From the NCBI GenBank assembly GCA_947446595.1, contig CANFGS010000013.1, positions 1 to 53,399 on the forward strand: a DNA stretch of 53,399 nt, read 5' to 3'. How positions within the stretch are numbered: the first letter of the stretch is position 1; each line of letters starts with the position of its first letter. Under the pieces are notes generated by a model. That model saw only the letters and a list, made by a program, of their open reading frames with translations. It was not told where the DNA came from and did no database searches. Source of the stretch: Neisseriaceae bacterium (GTDB lineage: Bacteria > Pseudomonadota > Gammaproteobacteria > Burkholderiales > UBA11063). Below, piece by piece: positions 9,776 through 17,955 of the stretch. The translations under genes were made by a program, and so were the position numbers.

Positions 9776-9823
9776 ACCGGTAAAATCCTCTAACAGCTTA
9801 CGGAATTTACCGGTATTATATCA
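9774..9823 (-). promoter_or_regulatory. Promoter and paired palindromic operator of the DUF4143 ATPase gene
   Basis: On the minus strand TGATATAAT (9815-9823) is an extended -10. Immediately downstream lies the palindrome TACCGGTA (9808-9815), where transcription should begin, and an identical copy (9775-9782) overlaps the ATG. The arms form an 11-bp perfect inverted repeat (9774-9784 with 9806-9816). Two identical sites about 33 bp centre to centre suit a dimeric repressor or a leader hairpin. The regulator is unknown. Confidence 0.5.
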
Positions 9824-9959
9824 TATTAGACTGCAAGTTGTACTATAATGATAGATAATCGCATTGATGAATTCAGCGAAAGATTATTCACTATAGTATA
9901 ATACAAGGCTAATGGATCTATAATTTACGTATACTAGAATGGAACTTAAAGTTTAGCAA

Positions 9960-10649
9960 ATGATTGAATGTAAAAATTTGGTACTTGGGTACCGTGAACC
10001 ACTGGTAGAGCCTTTTAGCCTCAAAGTTGCTGATAATAAATGGATGGGTATAATTGGCGAAAATGGAATAGGTAAATCTACTTTCATGAAAACCATTCTT
10101 GGAGTTATCAAACCAATATCGGGTAGTATTAATATTTTTGGTAAAAATATTGGGCAAGTTAATAATATTATTTCTTACATTCCTCAAGAGCGGGAAATAA
10201 ATTTAAGTGATTTAATGAGTGGCTTAACTCTAATAAAAAGTAGTTACCACGGTACCTCATTTGGATTGCCATTACTAAACCGTAAACTTCATAATAGAGC
10301 TCTTGAATTACTAGAGTTAGTAGGTGCTACCAAATATCAGCATCAACCATTTAATACCTTATCAGGTGGACAAAAAAAACGAATATTTCTAGCTCAAGCT
10401 TTAATTAATGATCCGCAGTTATTGCTTCTTGATGAGCCCTTGGCTGATTTGGATCCGAGCGCCAAACAACATTTTATTGATGCCTTAGAAGAAATTCATA
10501 AGCATAAAAACCTGGGTCTTCTTATAATTTCACATGATATGCACGAAATAGCCTCACATTTGGATGGGTTTATCCATTTTAAAGATAAGCTTGTACATTC
10601 TTGTGTGGAATTGCCTTGTGCAGCAAAGGATACCTATGTGGGTATATGA
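9960..10649 (+). CDS. znuC: ABC transporter ATP-binding protein, ZnuC-like metal uptake
   Basis: 229 residues. Walker A GENGIGKS (near residue 34), Q-loop YIPQERE, signature LSGGQKKR, Walker B LLLLDEPLADLD and the switch histidine ISHDMHE are all intact. It powers the permease encoded downstream, whose start codon lies within its end. The pair belongs to the cluster-9 zinc/manganese/iron family; zinc is the commonest substrate in proteobacteria, but the metal cannot be read here. The ribosome site is weak. Possible -10 hexamers TATAAT occur at 9897-9902 and 9919-9924. Confidence 0.82.
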   Translation: MIECKNLVLGYREPLVEPFSLKVADNKWMGIIGENGIGKSTFMKTILGVIKPISGSINIFGKNIGQVNNIISYIPQEREINLSDLMSGLTLIKSSYHGTSFGLPLLNRKLHNRALELLELVGATKYQHQPFNTLSGGQKKRIFLAQALINDPQLLLLDEPLADLDPSAKQHFIDALEEIHKHKNLGLLIISHDMHEIASHLDGFIHFKDKLVHSCVELPCAAKDTYVGI

Positions 10650-11433
10650 TTTTATGCAACATGCCTTATATGCTGGGCTTATTATTGCAACAGTTTGTGG
10701 TGTAGTTAGTGTTTTTGTGGTTTTAAGGCGTAGTGCTTTTGCCGCACACGCTCTAGGGCATATGAGTTTAACAGGTGCTGCCGGAGCTGCTTTAATAGGG
10801 GTTTCAGCGATAACTGGACAATTATTATTAAATATACTTTGTGCTATTATCATGGGGCTAATGGGAGATAAGGTTAAAAAAAATGATTTGGCTGTTGGGG
10901 TAGTACTAACTTTTGTTCTTGGACTTGGAGCATATTTCCTATTTTTATTTCAAAATAACTATGCCGGAAGTGTAATGAGTATTTTATTTGGTAATATACT
11001 TGCTGTATCAAGTCAGCAGATTTATATTTTATTAGTTCTTGCTGTAATAATTTTACTTACTTTAGCAATCGTTATTCGTCCTTTGATTTTTGCATCAATT
11101 GATCCAGTTCTTGCTAAGTCCAAAAATGTAGCTGTCAAATTTTTGGCAGTGCTATTTTTTGTGCTTTTAGCTCTAACTGTTTCAATGGCGTGTCAGATTG
11201 TTGGTGCGTTACTTGTATTTGTCATGCTAATAATTCCTGGGGCAATAGGAATGCAGTGGGGCGATAGTATATATAAAATTACTTTTATTAGCGTTGTAGT
11301 TGCTAATCTAACAGTAGTAATTGCTTTGTATATAGCGTATTATTTTAATCTGCCTACAAGTGTTTGTATCACAATGATTCTCTCTTTAATTTATTTTTTA
11401 GGAATTCTAAGATGGCATTTAAGACATTTCTAA
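10636..11433 (+). CDS. znuB: ABC transporter permease, ZnuB-like metal uptake
   Basis: 265 residues from the ATG at 10636. AAGGA stands five bases before it, and a longer reading from 10564 would have no ribosome site. Seven or eight hydrophobic segments are visible. VVLRRSAFAAHALGHMSLTGAA matches the start of ABC-3 permeases (ZnuB, MntB, SitC families), and LLVFVMLIIPGA is the conserved late segment. It overlaps the ATPase gene by 14 bases. No substrate-binding lipoprotein or periplasmic ZnuA gene accompanies the pair, so that component must be encoded elsewhere. Confidence 0.83.
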   Translation: MWVYDFMQHALYAGLIIATVCGVVSVFVVLRRSAFAAHALGHMSLTGAAGAALIGVSAITGQLLLNILCAIIMGLMGDKVKKNDLAVGVVLTFVLGLGAYFLFLFQNNYAGSVMSILFGNILAVSSQQIYILLVLAVIILLTLAIVIRPLIFASIDPVLAKSKNVAVKFLAVLFFVLLALTVSMACQIVGALLVFVMLIIPGAIGMQWGDSIYKITFISVVVANLTVVIALYIAYYFNLPTSVCITMILSLIYFLGILRWHLRHF

Positions 11434-11463
11434 AACATCACTAACTTTTTGGAGTAGTAATAA

Positions 11464-11985
11464 ATGGAAAGCAAAATTAATTCAAAAATAGTTATGAGTG
11501 CTATATTAGTAAGTCTATTTATGACAACTAACGCTGATACTGATCCATACGCCAAATTTGATAAAGCTAAAAAATTAAAACAGTTAACTCCGGTTGAGCT
11601 TTCAGTTACCCAAAAAGCTGATACTGAGCCACCTTTTAATAATGCGTATTGGAATAATGAAGCTAATGGGATATACGTAGATATAGTCTCTGGTGAACCA
11701 TTATTTAGTTCTACCGATAAATTTGATTCTGGTACTGGTTGGCCAAGTTTTAGTAAACCGATTGATAAAAAATATATTGTTACTAAAACCGATGGTAGTA
11801 TGTTTATGGATAGAGTAGAGGTTCGTTCACGTGATGCTAACTCACATTTAGGGCATGTTTTTGATGATGGCCCAAAACCAACAGGGCTTCGTTATTGTAT
11901 GAATTCAGCTTCAATGCGATTTATTCCAGAGAGCCAGATGGTAAAATCTGGATACGGGCAGTATATGTATTTATTCAAACACTAA
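11464..11985 (+). CDS. msrB: Exported peptide-methionine (R)-S-oxide reductase, single-cysteine form
   Basis: 173 residues. A hydrophobic N-terminus (about residues 8-25) ending near NADTDP looks like a Sec signal, so the enzyme probably repairs oxidised methionine in the periplasm. The MsrB core is clear: [37 protein letters not shown] and the catalytic [11 protein letters not shown] (Cys145). Cys145 is the only cysteine: the two CxxC zinc pairs are missing and Thr sits where a resolving Cys is often found. GGAG precedes the ATG. It lies 30 bases after znuB, possibly in the same transcript. Confidence 0.9.
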   Translation: MESKINSKIVMSAILVSLFMTTNADTDPYAKFDKAKKLKQLTPVELSVTQKADTEPPFNNAYWNNEANGIYVDIVSGEPLFSSTDKFDSGTGWPSFSKPIDKKYIVTKTDGSMFMDRVEVRSRDANSHLGHVFDDGPKPTGLRYCMNSASMRFIPESQMVKSGYGQYMYLFKH

Positions 11986-12057
11986 ATTTTGCACTAATTT
12001 TTTATTGTATTGTATGATAATATTATTCCGCTATATTTTTTATAACAAGGAGATAGA

Positions 12058-12843
12058 ATGAAAAAAATAGTATTAGTTATGGGATTAATTGGGATTACTA
12101 ATGTATATGCAAATGAATGTGCAAATTCGCCAAATCCAGAAGTTAAACAGGCACTCAAATGGTACCGCGATTCTTCGGAACAAAGAGCATTATATAACCA
12201 AGTTTTTGGAGTTGGTGCTAAATATATCAGTAATTGGATTAGTGAAAATGACCCTGAACCCAAAACATGGGGTGTAGTGCTTGATATTGATGAAACGGCT
12301 TTGGATAATTCTTGGTATTTTAAGAAGTGTACTGATTTAACCACTACTGAAGATGGTTTTAGTCATTATGTAGCTATTCCAGGAAAATCAGTTGCACTGC
12401 CTGGAGCAGTAGCTTTTACTTGCAGTGTTAAGAAAAATGGTGGCTATGTAAGTTTAGTATCTAATCGAGATGGATCTTACAAAGATGCAACAGGTAAGGT
12501 ATTAGATGCTACAATAGCAAATCTAAAACATGAAGGAATATGTTTTGATCAAGTAGTTCTAGCTAATCAAAAAGATTCGAAACATCCCTCAGATAAAAAC
12601 CCACGCTTTGATGCTATACAGTCAGGAAATTATGACGCAAACCAAATGGTATGGTCTAATAAACTACCAGCTCATAAGGTGATAGCTTATTTTGGAGATA
12701 ATGTTCAGGATTTTCCAAAATTCAAACAAGCTAAAACTTATTCATTATCACCAAATGATAAAGCTTTTGGTATATTTGGTAATGGATACTTTATCTTGCC
12801 TAATCCGCTATATGGAAGCTGGCAGGGTAATGATTACAAATAA
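12058..12843 (+). CDS. Periplasmic HAD-superfamily acid phosphatase (subfamily IIIB)
   Basis: 261 residues with a short signal peptide (about residues 1-19, ending VYA before NECANS). The HAD motif I LDIDETALDNS gives nucleophile Asp76 and acid/base Asp78. VSLVSNRDGSY is motif II, and YFGDNVQDFPKF supplies the acidic motif IV. This pattern belongs to class B/C acid phosphatases and the e(P4)-type nucleotidases, which release phosphate from nucleotides or other monoesters outside the cytoplasm. No lipobox is visible, so it should be soluble. A strong AAGGAG ribosome site precedes the ATG. Confidence 0.85.
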   Translation: MKKIVLVMGLIGITNVYANECANSPNPEVKQALKWYRDSSEQRALYNQVFGVGAKYISNWISENDPEPKTWGVVLDIDETALDNSWYFKKCTDLTTTEDGFSHYVAIPGKSVALPGAVAFTCSVKKNGGYVSLVSNRDGSYKDATGKVLDATIANLKHEGICFDQVVLANQKDSKHPSDKNPRFDAIQSGNYDANQMVWSNKLPAHKVIAYFGDNVQDFPKFKQAKTYSLSPNDKAFGIFGNGYFILPNPLYGSWQGNDYK

Positions 12844-12855
12844 TTAATTATCTGG

Positions 12856-12910
12856 GGTCTATGGTATAATTCGCTTTTCTAATCATTCTTTGGAAATACT
12901 GCCATAGACC
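12856..12910 (+). promoter_or_regulatory. hrpA promoter with inverted repeat
   Basis: TGGTATAAT (12862-12870) is an extended -10. A perfect 9-bp inverted repeat, GGTCTATGG (12856-12864) and CCATAGACC (12902-12910), flanks the likely start site near 12877. The left arm runs into the -10, and the right arm lies in the leader near the possible HrpA start. The left arm is probably not transcribed, so this is better read as a DNA operator than an RNA hairpin. Confidence 0.5.
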
Positions 12911-12936
12911 ATCTTAAAATTACTTACCCAGTAGAA

Positions 12937-15900
12937 TTGCCTGTTAGTCGTGAGATTGACGCGATTCGCCAATTAATTAGCAAAAACCCGGTAGTTATTG
13001 TGTGTGGTGAGACTGGCTCTGGTAAAACCACACAATTGCCAAAACTATTGTATGAGATGGGATATAGTAAAGATGCTCTTATTGGTCACACTCAGCCGCG
13101 AAAAGTAGCAGCCAGAACTATCACTCATCGAATTAACCAAGAAATACGTGAAGCTAATAATATCAAAGATCAATCAAATGCTACACTCGATATTGTTGGT
13201 TATAAAGTACGTTTTCATGATAAAACTTATGGTCATACAGCAATAAAACTGATGACTGATGGGATTTTATTACAAGAAATTAGTAGTGATAGACTACTAT
13301 CAAAATATAAAGCAATTATTATTGATGAAGCCCACGAACGAAGCCTTAATATAGACTTTATTTTAGGATATCTAAAAACTATTCTAAATAAACGTCCTGA
13401 TTTAAAAATAATCATTACTTCAGCAACTATCGATAATCAGCAATTATCTAAGTATTTTAATAATGCTCCAGTTATAAATGTCGAAGGTAAAACTTATCCA
13501 GTTGACATTATTTATCAAGAACTAGGAGAAGAAAATAATTTAAATGCTACTATTTACCAAGCAATAGAGAGCTGTTATGCTCTTGATAGTGGAAATGTAC
13601 TCGTATTCTTACCGGGTGAACGTGAGATTAAAGAGTGTATTAGCTATTTGGGAAAAACTAATTTACGCCGTAATGAAATCCTACCATTATTTTCACGCCA
13701 AAATGAAGCGGAACAAAATCTGGTTTTTAGTGAAAATGGCAAACAAAAAATTATCGTAACAACTAATGTAGCCGAAACATCTTTGACTATTCCTGGAGTT
13801 AAATTTGTAATTGATAGTGGATTAGCTCGAGTGAAACGTTATAATATTAGAAATAGAGTAGAGCAATTACAGGTTGAGCCAATATCAAAAGCTAGTAGTA
13901 AGCAGCGTTCAGGTAGAGCTGGACGAACTAGTCATGGTATGTGTATACGCTTATTTAGTGAACAAGAGTTTAACTTACGTCCAGAATATACCGATCCTGA
14001 GATTATTAGAAGTAATCTAGCTAATGTTATTTTGCGCCTAATTGGACTAAAATTGGGCGATCCACTGACATATCCATTTCTTGATTTACCGCAAAATACT
14101 GCTTATAATGATGGTTTTAAGACCTTATTTCAACTAAGCGCATTAAATGATTATAATCAAATTACTGATATTGGGCGGTTATTAGTTAAAATACCTATTG
14201 ATGTTAATTTGGCTAAAATATTATTATCAGGAGCTAGAGAATTTAATTGTCTAACAGAAGTTTTGATAATAGTTTCTTTTTTATCAATAAGCGATCCCCG
14301 TGAAGTACCTCTTGAACACCAACAATTAGCTCGTGAACGCCATCAAATATGGGCAAATAAAAAATCAGATCTTGTAGTTATATTAAATCTGTGGAATTGG
14401 TACCATGATGAATTAGAAAATAAAAAGTCTACCAAAAAACTTATAGAAAAATGTTATTCACAGTTTTTATCTTATCCACGTATGCGGGAATGGTATGAAT
14501 TACATAGTCAATTAAAAGATGTCATGGGAAATCTCGGTTATAATGATACCAATGCTCTTAATGTAAATACTGATGAGAGTTATCAACGCTTGCACCAAGC
14601 TCTTCTTTGTGGGTTTTTAAATAATATCGGCCAAAAAGATTCGGTGGAAGATTTTTATATTGGTACCAATGGTAAAAGAATAATTATTCATCCATCAAGC
14701 CAGATAACTAAACCTAAATGGATGGTATCTTCAAGCCTTAATCAAACAACAAAGCTCTATGCAAGAATAAATGCTTATATAGAATCGCAGTGGTTACTGC
14801 CTATGACTACTCACTTAGTAAAATATAATTATTCCAATGAAACTTGGGATAAGAAGCGCGGTGAGGTTGTTGCATATGAACATATTATCTTTGGCGGGCT
14901 CACAATAGCTAAGAAAAAAGTCGCGTTTTCTAAAATAAATAGCGTTTTAGCTCGAGAGATTTTTATCAAACAAGGTATTGTATTAAATGAATTAGGTAAG
15001 AATTACAAATTTATTAATAATAACCAAAGTGTAATTGAGAGCTTGGAGGAGTTGGAAGATAAGCTTCGGTTGTCATTTATTATTATTGAAGATGAGCTTT
15101 TTGATTTTTATAATCAATTTATTCCTAATGATATTTGTGATATTCGTTCTTTTGATGTATGGTGCAAGATTAATGAATTAAAGTTGTTTATTAATAAAGA
15201 TGAATTAGTTAAAAAACTAATTGCTGATGATAGCCATATGACTTTATATCCTGATTATATGATGGTTAATAATAACAAATTAAAATTACAATATGTATTT
15301 AATACTGATAGCCTGGAAGATGGAGTTACTGCAACTATATTCATCGATAGATTACTTCAAATTGAGGATGAGGCTTTTACTTATTTGGTTCCAGGGTTGA
15401 TTCGGGATAAGGTTGCTTTTATAATTAAAATGCTTCCTAAGCCTCTACGTATCAGAATTAATCAAGGTAATGATTTTATTACTAATTTCCTTCAAAATTC
15501 GCCTTATACAAATTTTAATCCTGATTTTGTAGAATATTTGAATACTAATTATAAAGAAGATATAAAAATATTAGAGATTGAAGCAATTAAGTTACCTAGG
15601 CATTTAGTTTTTCATTTTCAAATAGTTGATAAGAAGAAACCACTTCTTGTGGGAGATAGTCTTATAACCTTAAAACAACAATTAGTTCCGGAATTAAATA
15701 AACTAATTGATACCTATGCAAGCGATTATAACCAAAGAAATATCACCAGTTGGGTTGATAAAATGGATAAACTTCTAAATCCAGTTAGTAAATCTCTAGG
15801 TTATTTAAGTCTTAAAGTAGATGGGGCTAATGTTGACTTGGTAGTAATACCTGATTTAGCTAAAGCTAACGTTCATACGCGACTTGGATTGTTACAGCTT

Positions 15901-16563
15901 ATCAAAAATAATTTATCTCAGCAAATCAAATATTTAGAACAAAAACGCTTTTCTAACTTTACCCAAACAGCAATGTATCTTAAGAATATTGATAATAGTG
16001 AAAAATTATTAACAGATAGTATTAATTTTATTTTACGAATGTCAGTTGATTTAACTAATATACCAAGCAATAATATTGATTTTGAGAAACTAATTAAAAT
16101 AGCAAGCCAAACAATTATTCAAAACACCACCTTGTTTGCTAACGTGTTGTTTAGTATCGGTAAATGTTATCATGCATTATCATTGAGACTCGATGGACAT
16201 AATTTAGAGTCAGAAGTTGAAGAGCAGCTCGATAATTTAGTTTATAGTGGTTTCTTACGCTATACTCGGTATTCTCAACTAGAGCATTTTCCGCGCTACT
16301 TACAAGCTATTATCAAACGTTTGGATAAATACGCCATAGACAAATCTCGAGATAGTACAATTAGTAAAGATATAAATGAACTTTATGAATCATGGTATGA
16401 GTATGTAGATAAGCTTGAACAAGCAAATAAAATAGTTAGTCGTGAGATATATGACTTTAGATATAAAATAGAAGAATTACGTGTATCTTTATTCGCTCAA
16501 GAATTAAAAACACAGTATCCCGTATCATTAAAACGCTTATGGCGTGAACTTGAATCAATATAA
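12937..16563 (+). CDS. hrpA: DEAH-box ATP-dependent RNA helicase HrpA
   Basis: 1208 residues from TTG 12937, slightly short for HrpA (about 1300). Helicase motifs: CGETGSGKTTQLPK (I), TQPRKVAA (Ia), IIDEAHERS (II, DEAH), SAT (III), TTNVAETSLTIPGVKFVIDSG (V) and QRSGRAGR (VI); the HA2/OB-fold and long C-terminal HrpA domain follow. HrpA resolves stalled ribosomes and collided translation complexes. Family alignment places conserved residues (ITYPVE, encoded from 12919) before the TTG, yet no ATG, GTG or TTG exists between the in-frame stop at 12880 and 12937. A rare AUA or AUU start may be used. Confidence 0.93.
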   Translation: MPVSREIDAIRQLISKNPVVIVCGETGSGKTTQLPKLLYEMGYSKDALIGHTQPRKVAARTITHRINQEIREANNIKDQSNATLDIVGYKVRFHDKTYGHTAIKLMTDGILLQEISSDRLLSKYKAIIIDEAHERSLNIDFILGYLKTILNKRPDLKIIITSATIDNQQLSKYFNNAPVINVEGKTYPVDIIYQELGEENNLNATIYQAIESCYALDSGNVLVFLPGEREIKECISYLGKTNLRRNEILPLFSRQNEAEQNLVFSENGKQKIIVTTNVAETSLTIPGVKFVIDSGLARVKRYNIRNRVEQLQVEPISKASSKQRSGRAGRTSHGMCIRLFSEQEFNLRPEYTDPEIIRSNLANVILRLIGLKLGDPLTYPFLDLPQNTAYNDGFKTLFQLSALNDYNQITDIGRLLVKIPIDVNLAKILLSGAREFNCLTEVLIIVSFLSISDPREVPLEHQQLARERHQIWANKKSDLVVILNLWNWYHDELENKKSTKKLIEKCYSQFLSYPRMREWYELHSQLKDVMGNLGYNDTNALNVNTDESYQRLHQALLCGFLNNIGQKDSVEDFYIGTNGKRIIIHPSSQITKPKWMVSSSLNQTTKLYARINAYIESQWLLPMTTHLVKYNYSNETWDKKRGEVVAYEHIIFGGLTIAKKKVAFSKINSVLAREIFIKQGIVLNELGKNYKFINNNQSVIESLEELEDKLRLSFIIIEDELFDFYNQFIPNDICDIRSFDVWCKINELKLFINKDELVKKLIADDSHMTLYPDYMMVNNNKLKLQYVFNTDSLEDGVTATIFIDRLLQIEDEAFTYLVPGLIRDKVAFIIKMLPKPLRIRINQGNDFITNFLQNSPYTNFNPDFVEYLNTNYKEDIKILEIEAIKLPRHLVFHFQIVDKKKPLLVGDSLITLKQQLVPELNKLIDTYASDYNQRNITSWVDKMDKLLNPVSKSLGYLSLKVDGANVDLVVIPDLAKANVHTRLGLLQLIKNNLSQQIKYLEQKRFSNFTQTAMYLKNIDNSEKLLTDSINFILRMSVDLTNIPSNNIDFEKLIKIASQTIIQNTTLFANVLFSIGKCYHALSLRLDGHNLESEVEEQLDNLVYSGFLRYTRYSQLEHFPRYLQAIIKRLDKYAIDKSRDSTISKDINELYESWYEYVDKLEQANKIVSREIYDFRYKIEELRVSLFAQELKTQYPVSLKRLWRELESI

Positions 16564-16657
16564 AATCATCAAATACATAAATCACTAATATTTACAATTA
16601 AGATTATGCCCCTAAAATTAATGCCTTAGGTATTAGCAAAATTCTATTGCAATTGCA

Positions 16658-16666
16658 TGGTATAAT
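16658..16666 (+). promoter_or_regulatory. Extended -10 promoter of the ATP-grasp/hybrid kinase operon
   Basis: TGGTATAAT, 38 bases before the ATG at 16705, with an AAGGTGA ribosome site in between. The -35 region is poor. It is the only promoter-like sequence found before the three genes that follow, which are packed closely enough to be one operon. Confidence 0.6.
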
Positions 16667-16704
16667 TTCTTCAAGTTCAAAATAGTAATATAAGGTGATT
16701 TATT

Positions 16705-17955
16705 ATGGTATTCATTTTTTTGTACAATGTTGTTTACATTAAGACAGATTTCAAAAAGATACAAGCTTTGTCTAAGTCTAAACTGATTTTAATCGGTACT
16801 CCTTACTGTTTCAAATATTTAACTTCAGTAAATCGAAGTTGTTTTGATCATATTCATCAAATATCAAGAGATTTCCAAAATATTGATTATAGCGAGGTTG
16901 ATGCTATCATTAAAATGTATGTTGATTTCTATGGCTCTGAAAATATAAGAATATTAAGTAATGAGGATAGTGTACATCTTGTATGTGCTGATCTTAGAGA
17001 GAAATATCAAATACCTGGATATAACAAAGAGCAATTGTTGCCTTATGTAGACAAAGTGATTTCTAAAAATAAACTTAATAATGTAGTTAGGATACCTAAG
17101 TTTAGCAAGTTTAATAAGATTGAATATGCTGATAATAAATTTGCATATTTAAATAAGTTAGTAGAACAGCTTGGCTGGTTTCCATTATTTGCAAAGCCTA
17201 TTGATTTGGTTAGTAGTGTAGAAACGCACACTATAAATAACATGACTGAGTTTTTTAATATTGCTGAAAGAATTTTATCTCATGATTATGAATTCGAGGT
17301 TGATGAATTCATTGATGGTGATCTCTTTCATTGTGATGCAATGATTATTGGTGGAGAAGTCAAATTTTTTATGATTGGTAAATGTAGTTTTGCCCTAGCA
17401 CGGTTTTTCGATGGAAAACCTGTAGGAAGTATTCCAGTTGTAGACAAGAAAGTATTTAATACTTTAGAGGAATTTTGTAATAAAGTATTTAAACAGTTAG
17501 ATTGTCATGATAGTGCTTATCATATGGAAGTATTTCTTGAGTATAAAACCAATGAGTTTGTATTTTTAGAAATTGGTGCGAGAACTGCTGGGGCATTAGT
17601 TTCAAGAGTATATAAAAAATTATTTGATATTAATATAGAGGAAGTTAATTATTTAATTCAAATGGGATTAATTAATGATGTTGAAATTAAAAAAGAAAAT
17701 ATATATGCCGGATTTTTAAATTTTCCAATGATTAAAGGTGAGGTGGTAGATATTATAAAACCCAATATAGATATAGACCATGAATTTATAAGGTTTGTGC
17801 GACCACAGGAAAAATTAAATCAAGCCCAAAATTTATTGGATATTTCTTGTAGTATCATATTTTGGGATAAATATTATGAAAAAGTAGAACATGCTTTTGA
17901 GTATCTAAAGGATTATAACCCATTACAGTTGAAAGGTGAAATTTCATGGAAATAA
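16705..17955 (+). CDS. ATP-grasp ligase-like protein, substrate unknown
   Basis: 416 residues, no membrane segment. The first 110 resemble a pre-ATP-grasp domain (ILSNEDSVHLVCADLREKY, then IPGYNKEQLLPYVDKV). The ATP-grasp fold follows: FAKPID supplies an ATP-binding lysine, FEVDEFIDGDLFHCDAMI the central strand pair, and MEVFLEYKTNEFVFLEIGAR the metal-binding acids. Such enzymes activate a carboxylate as acyl phosphate and join it to an amine or thiol. EIGAR rather than ENxR resembles amino-acid or peptide ligases. It overlaps the kinase gene by 10 bases. Substrate and product are unknown. Confidence 0.75.
   Translation: MVFIFLYNVVYIKTDFKKIQALSKSKLILIGTPYCFKYLTSVNRSCFDHIHQISRDFQNIDYSEVDAIIKMYVDFYGSENIRILSNEDSVHLVCADLREKYQIPGYNKEQLLPYVDKVISKNKLNNVVRIPKFSKFNKIEYADNKFAYLNKLVEQLGWFPLFAKPIDLVSSVETHTINNMTEFFNIAERILSHDYEFEVDEFIDGDLFHCDAMIIGGEVKFFMIGKCSFALARFFDGKPVGSIPVVDKKVFNTLEEFCNKVFKQLDCHDSAYHMEVFLEYKTNEFVFLEIGARTAGALVSRVYKKLFDINIEEVNYLIQMGLINDVEIKKENIYAGFLNFPMIKGEVVDIIKPNIDIDHEFIRFVRPQEKLNQAQNLLDISCSIIFWDKYYEKVEHAFEYLKDYNPLQLKGEISWK

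Noticed and set aside
16600-16632. CCTAA/TTAGG inverted repeat behind hrpA as a terminator
   Set aside because: Only five base pairs and no T-run afterwards.
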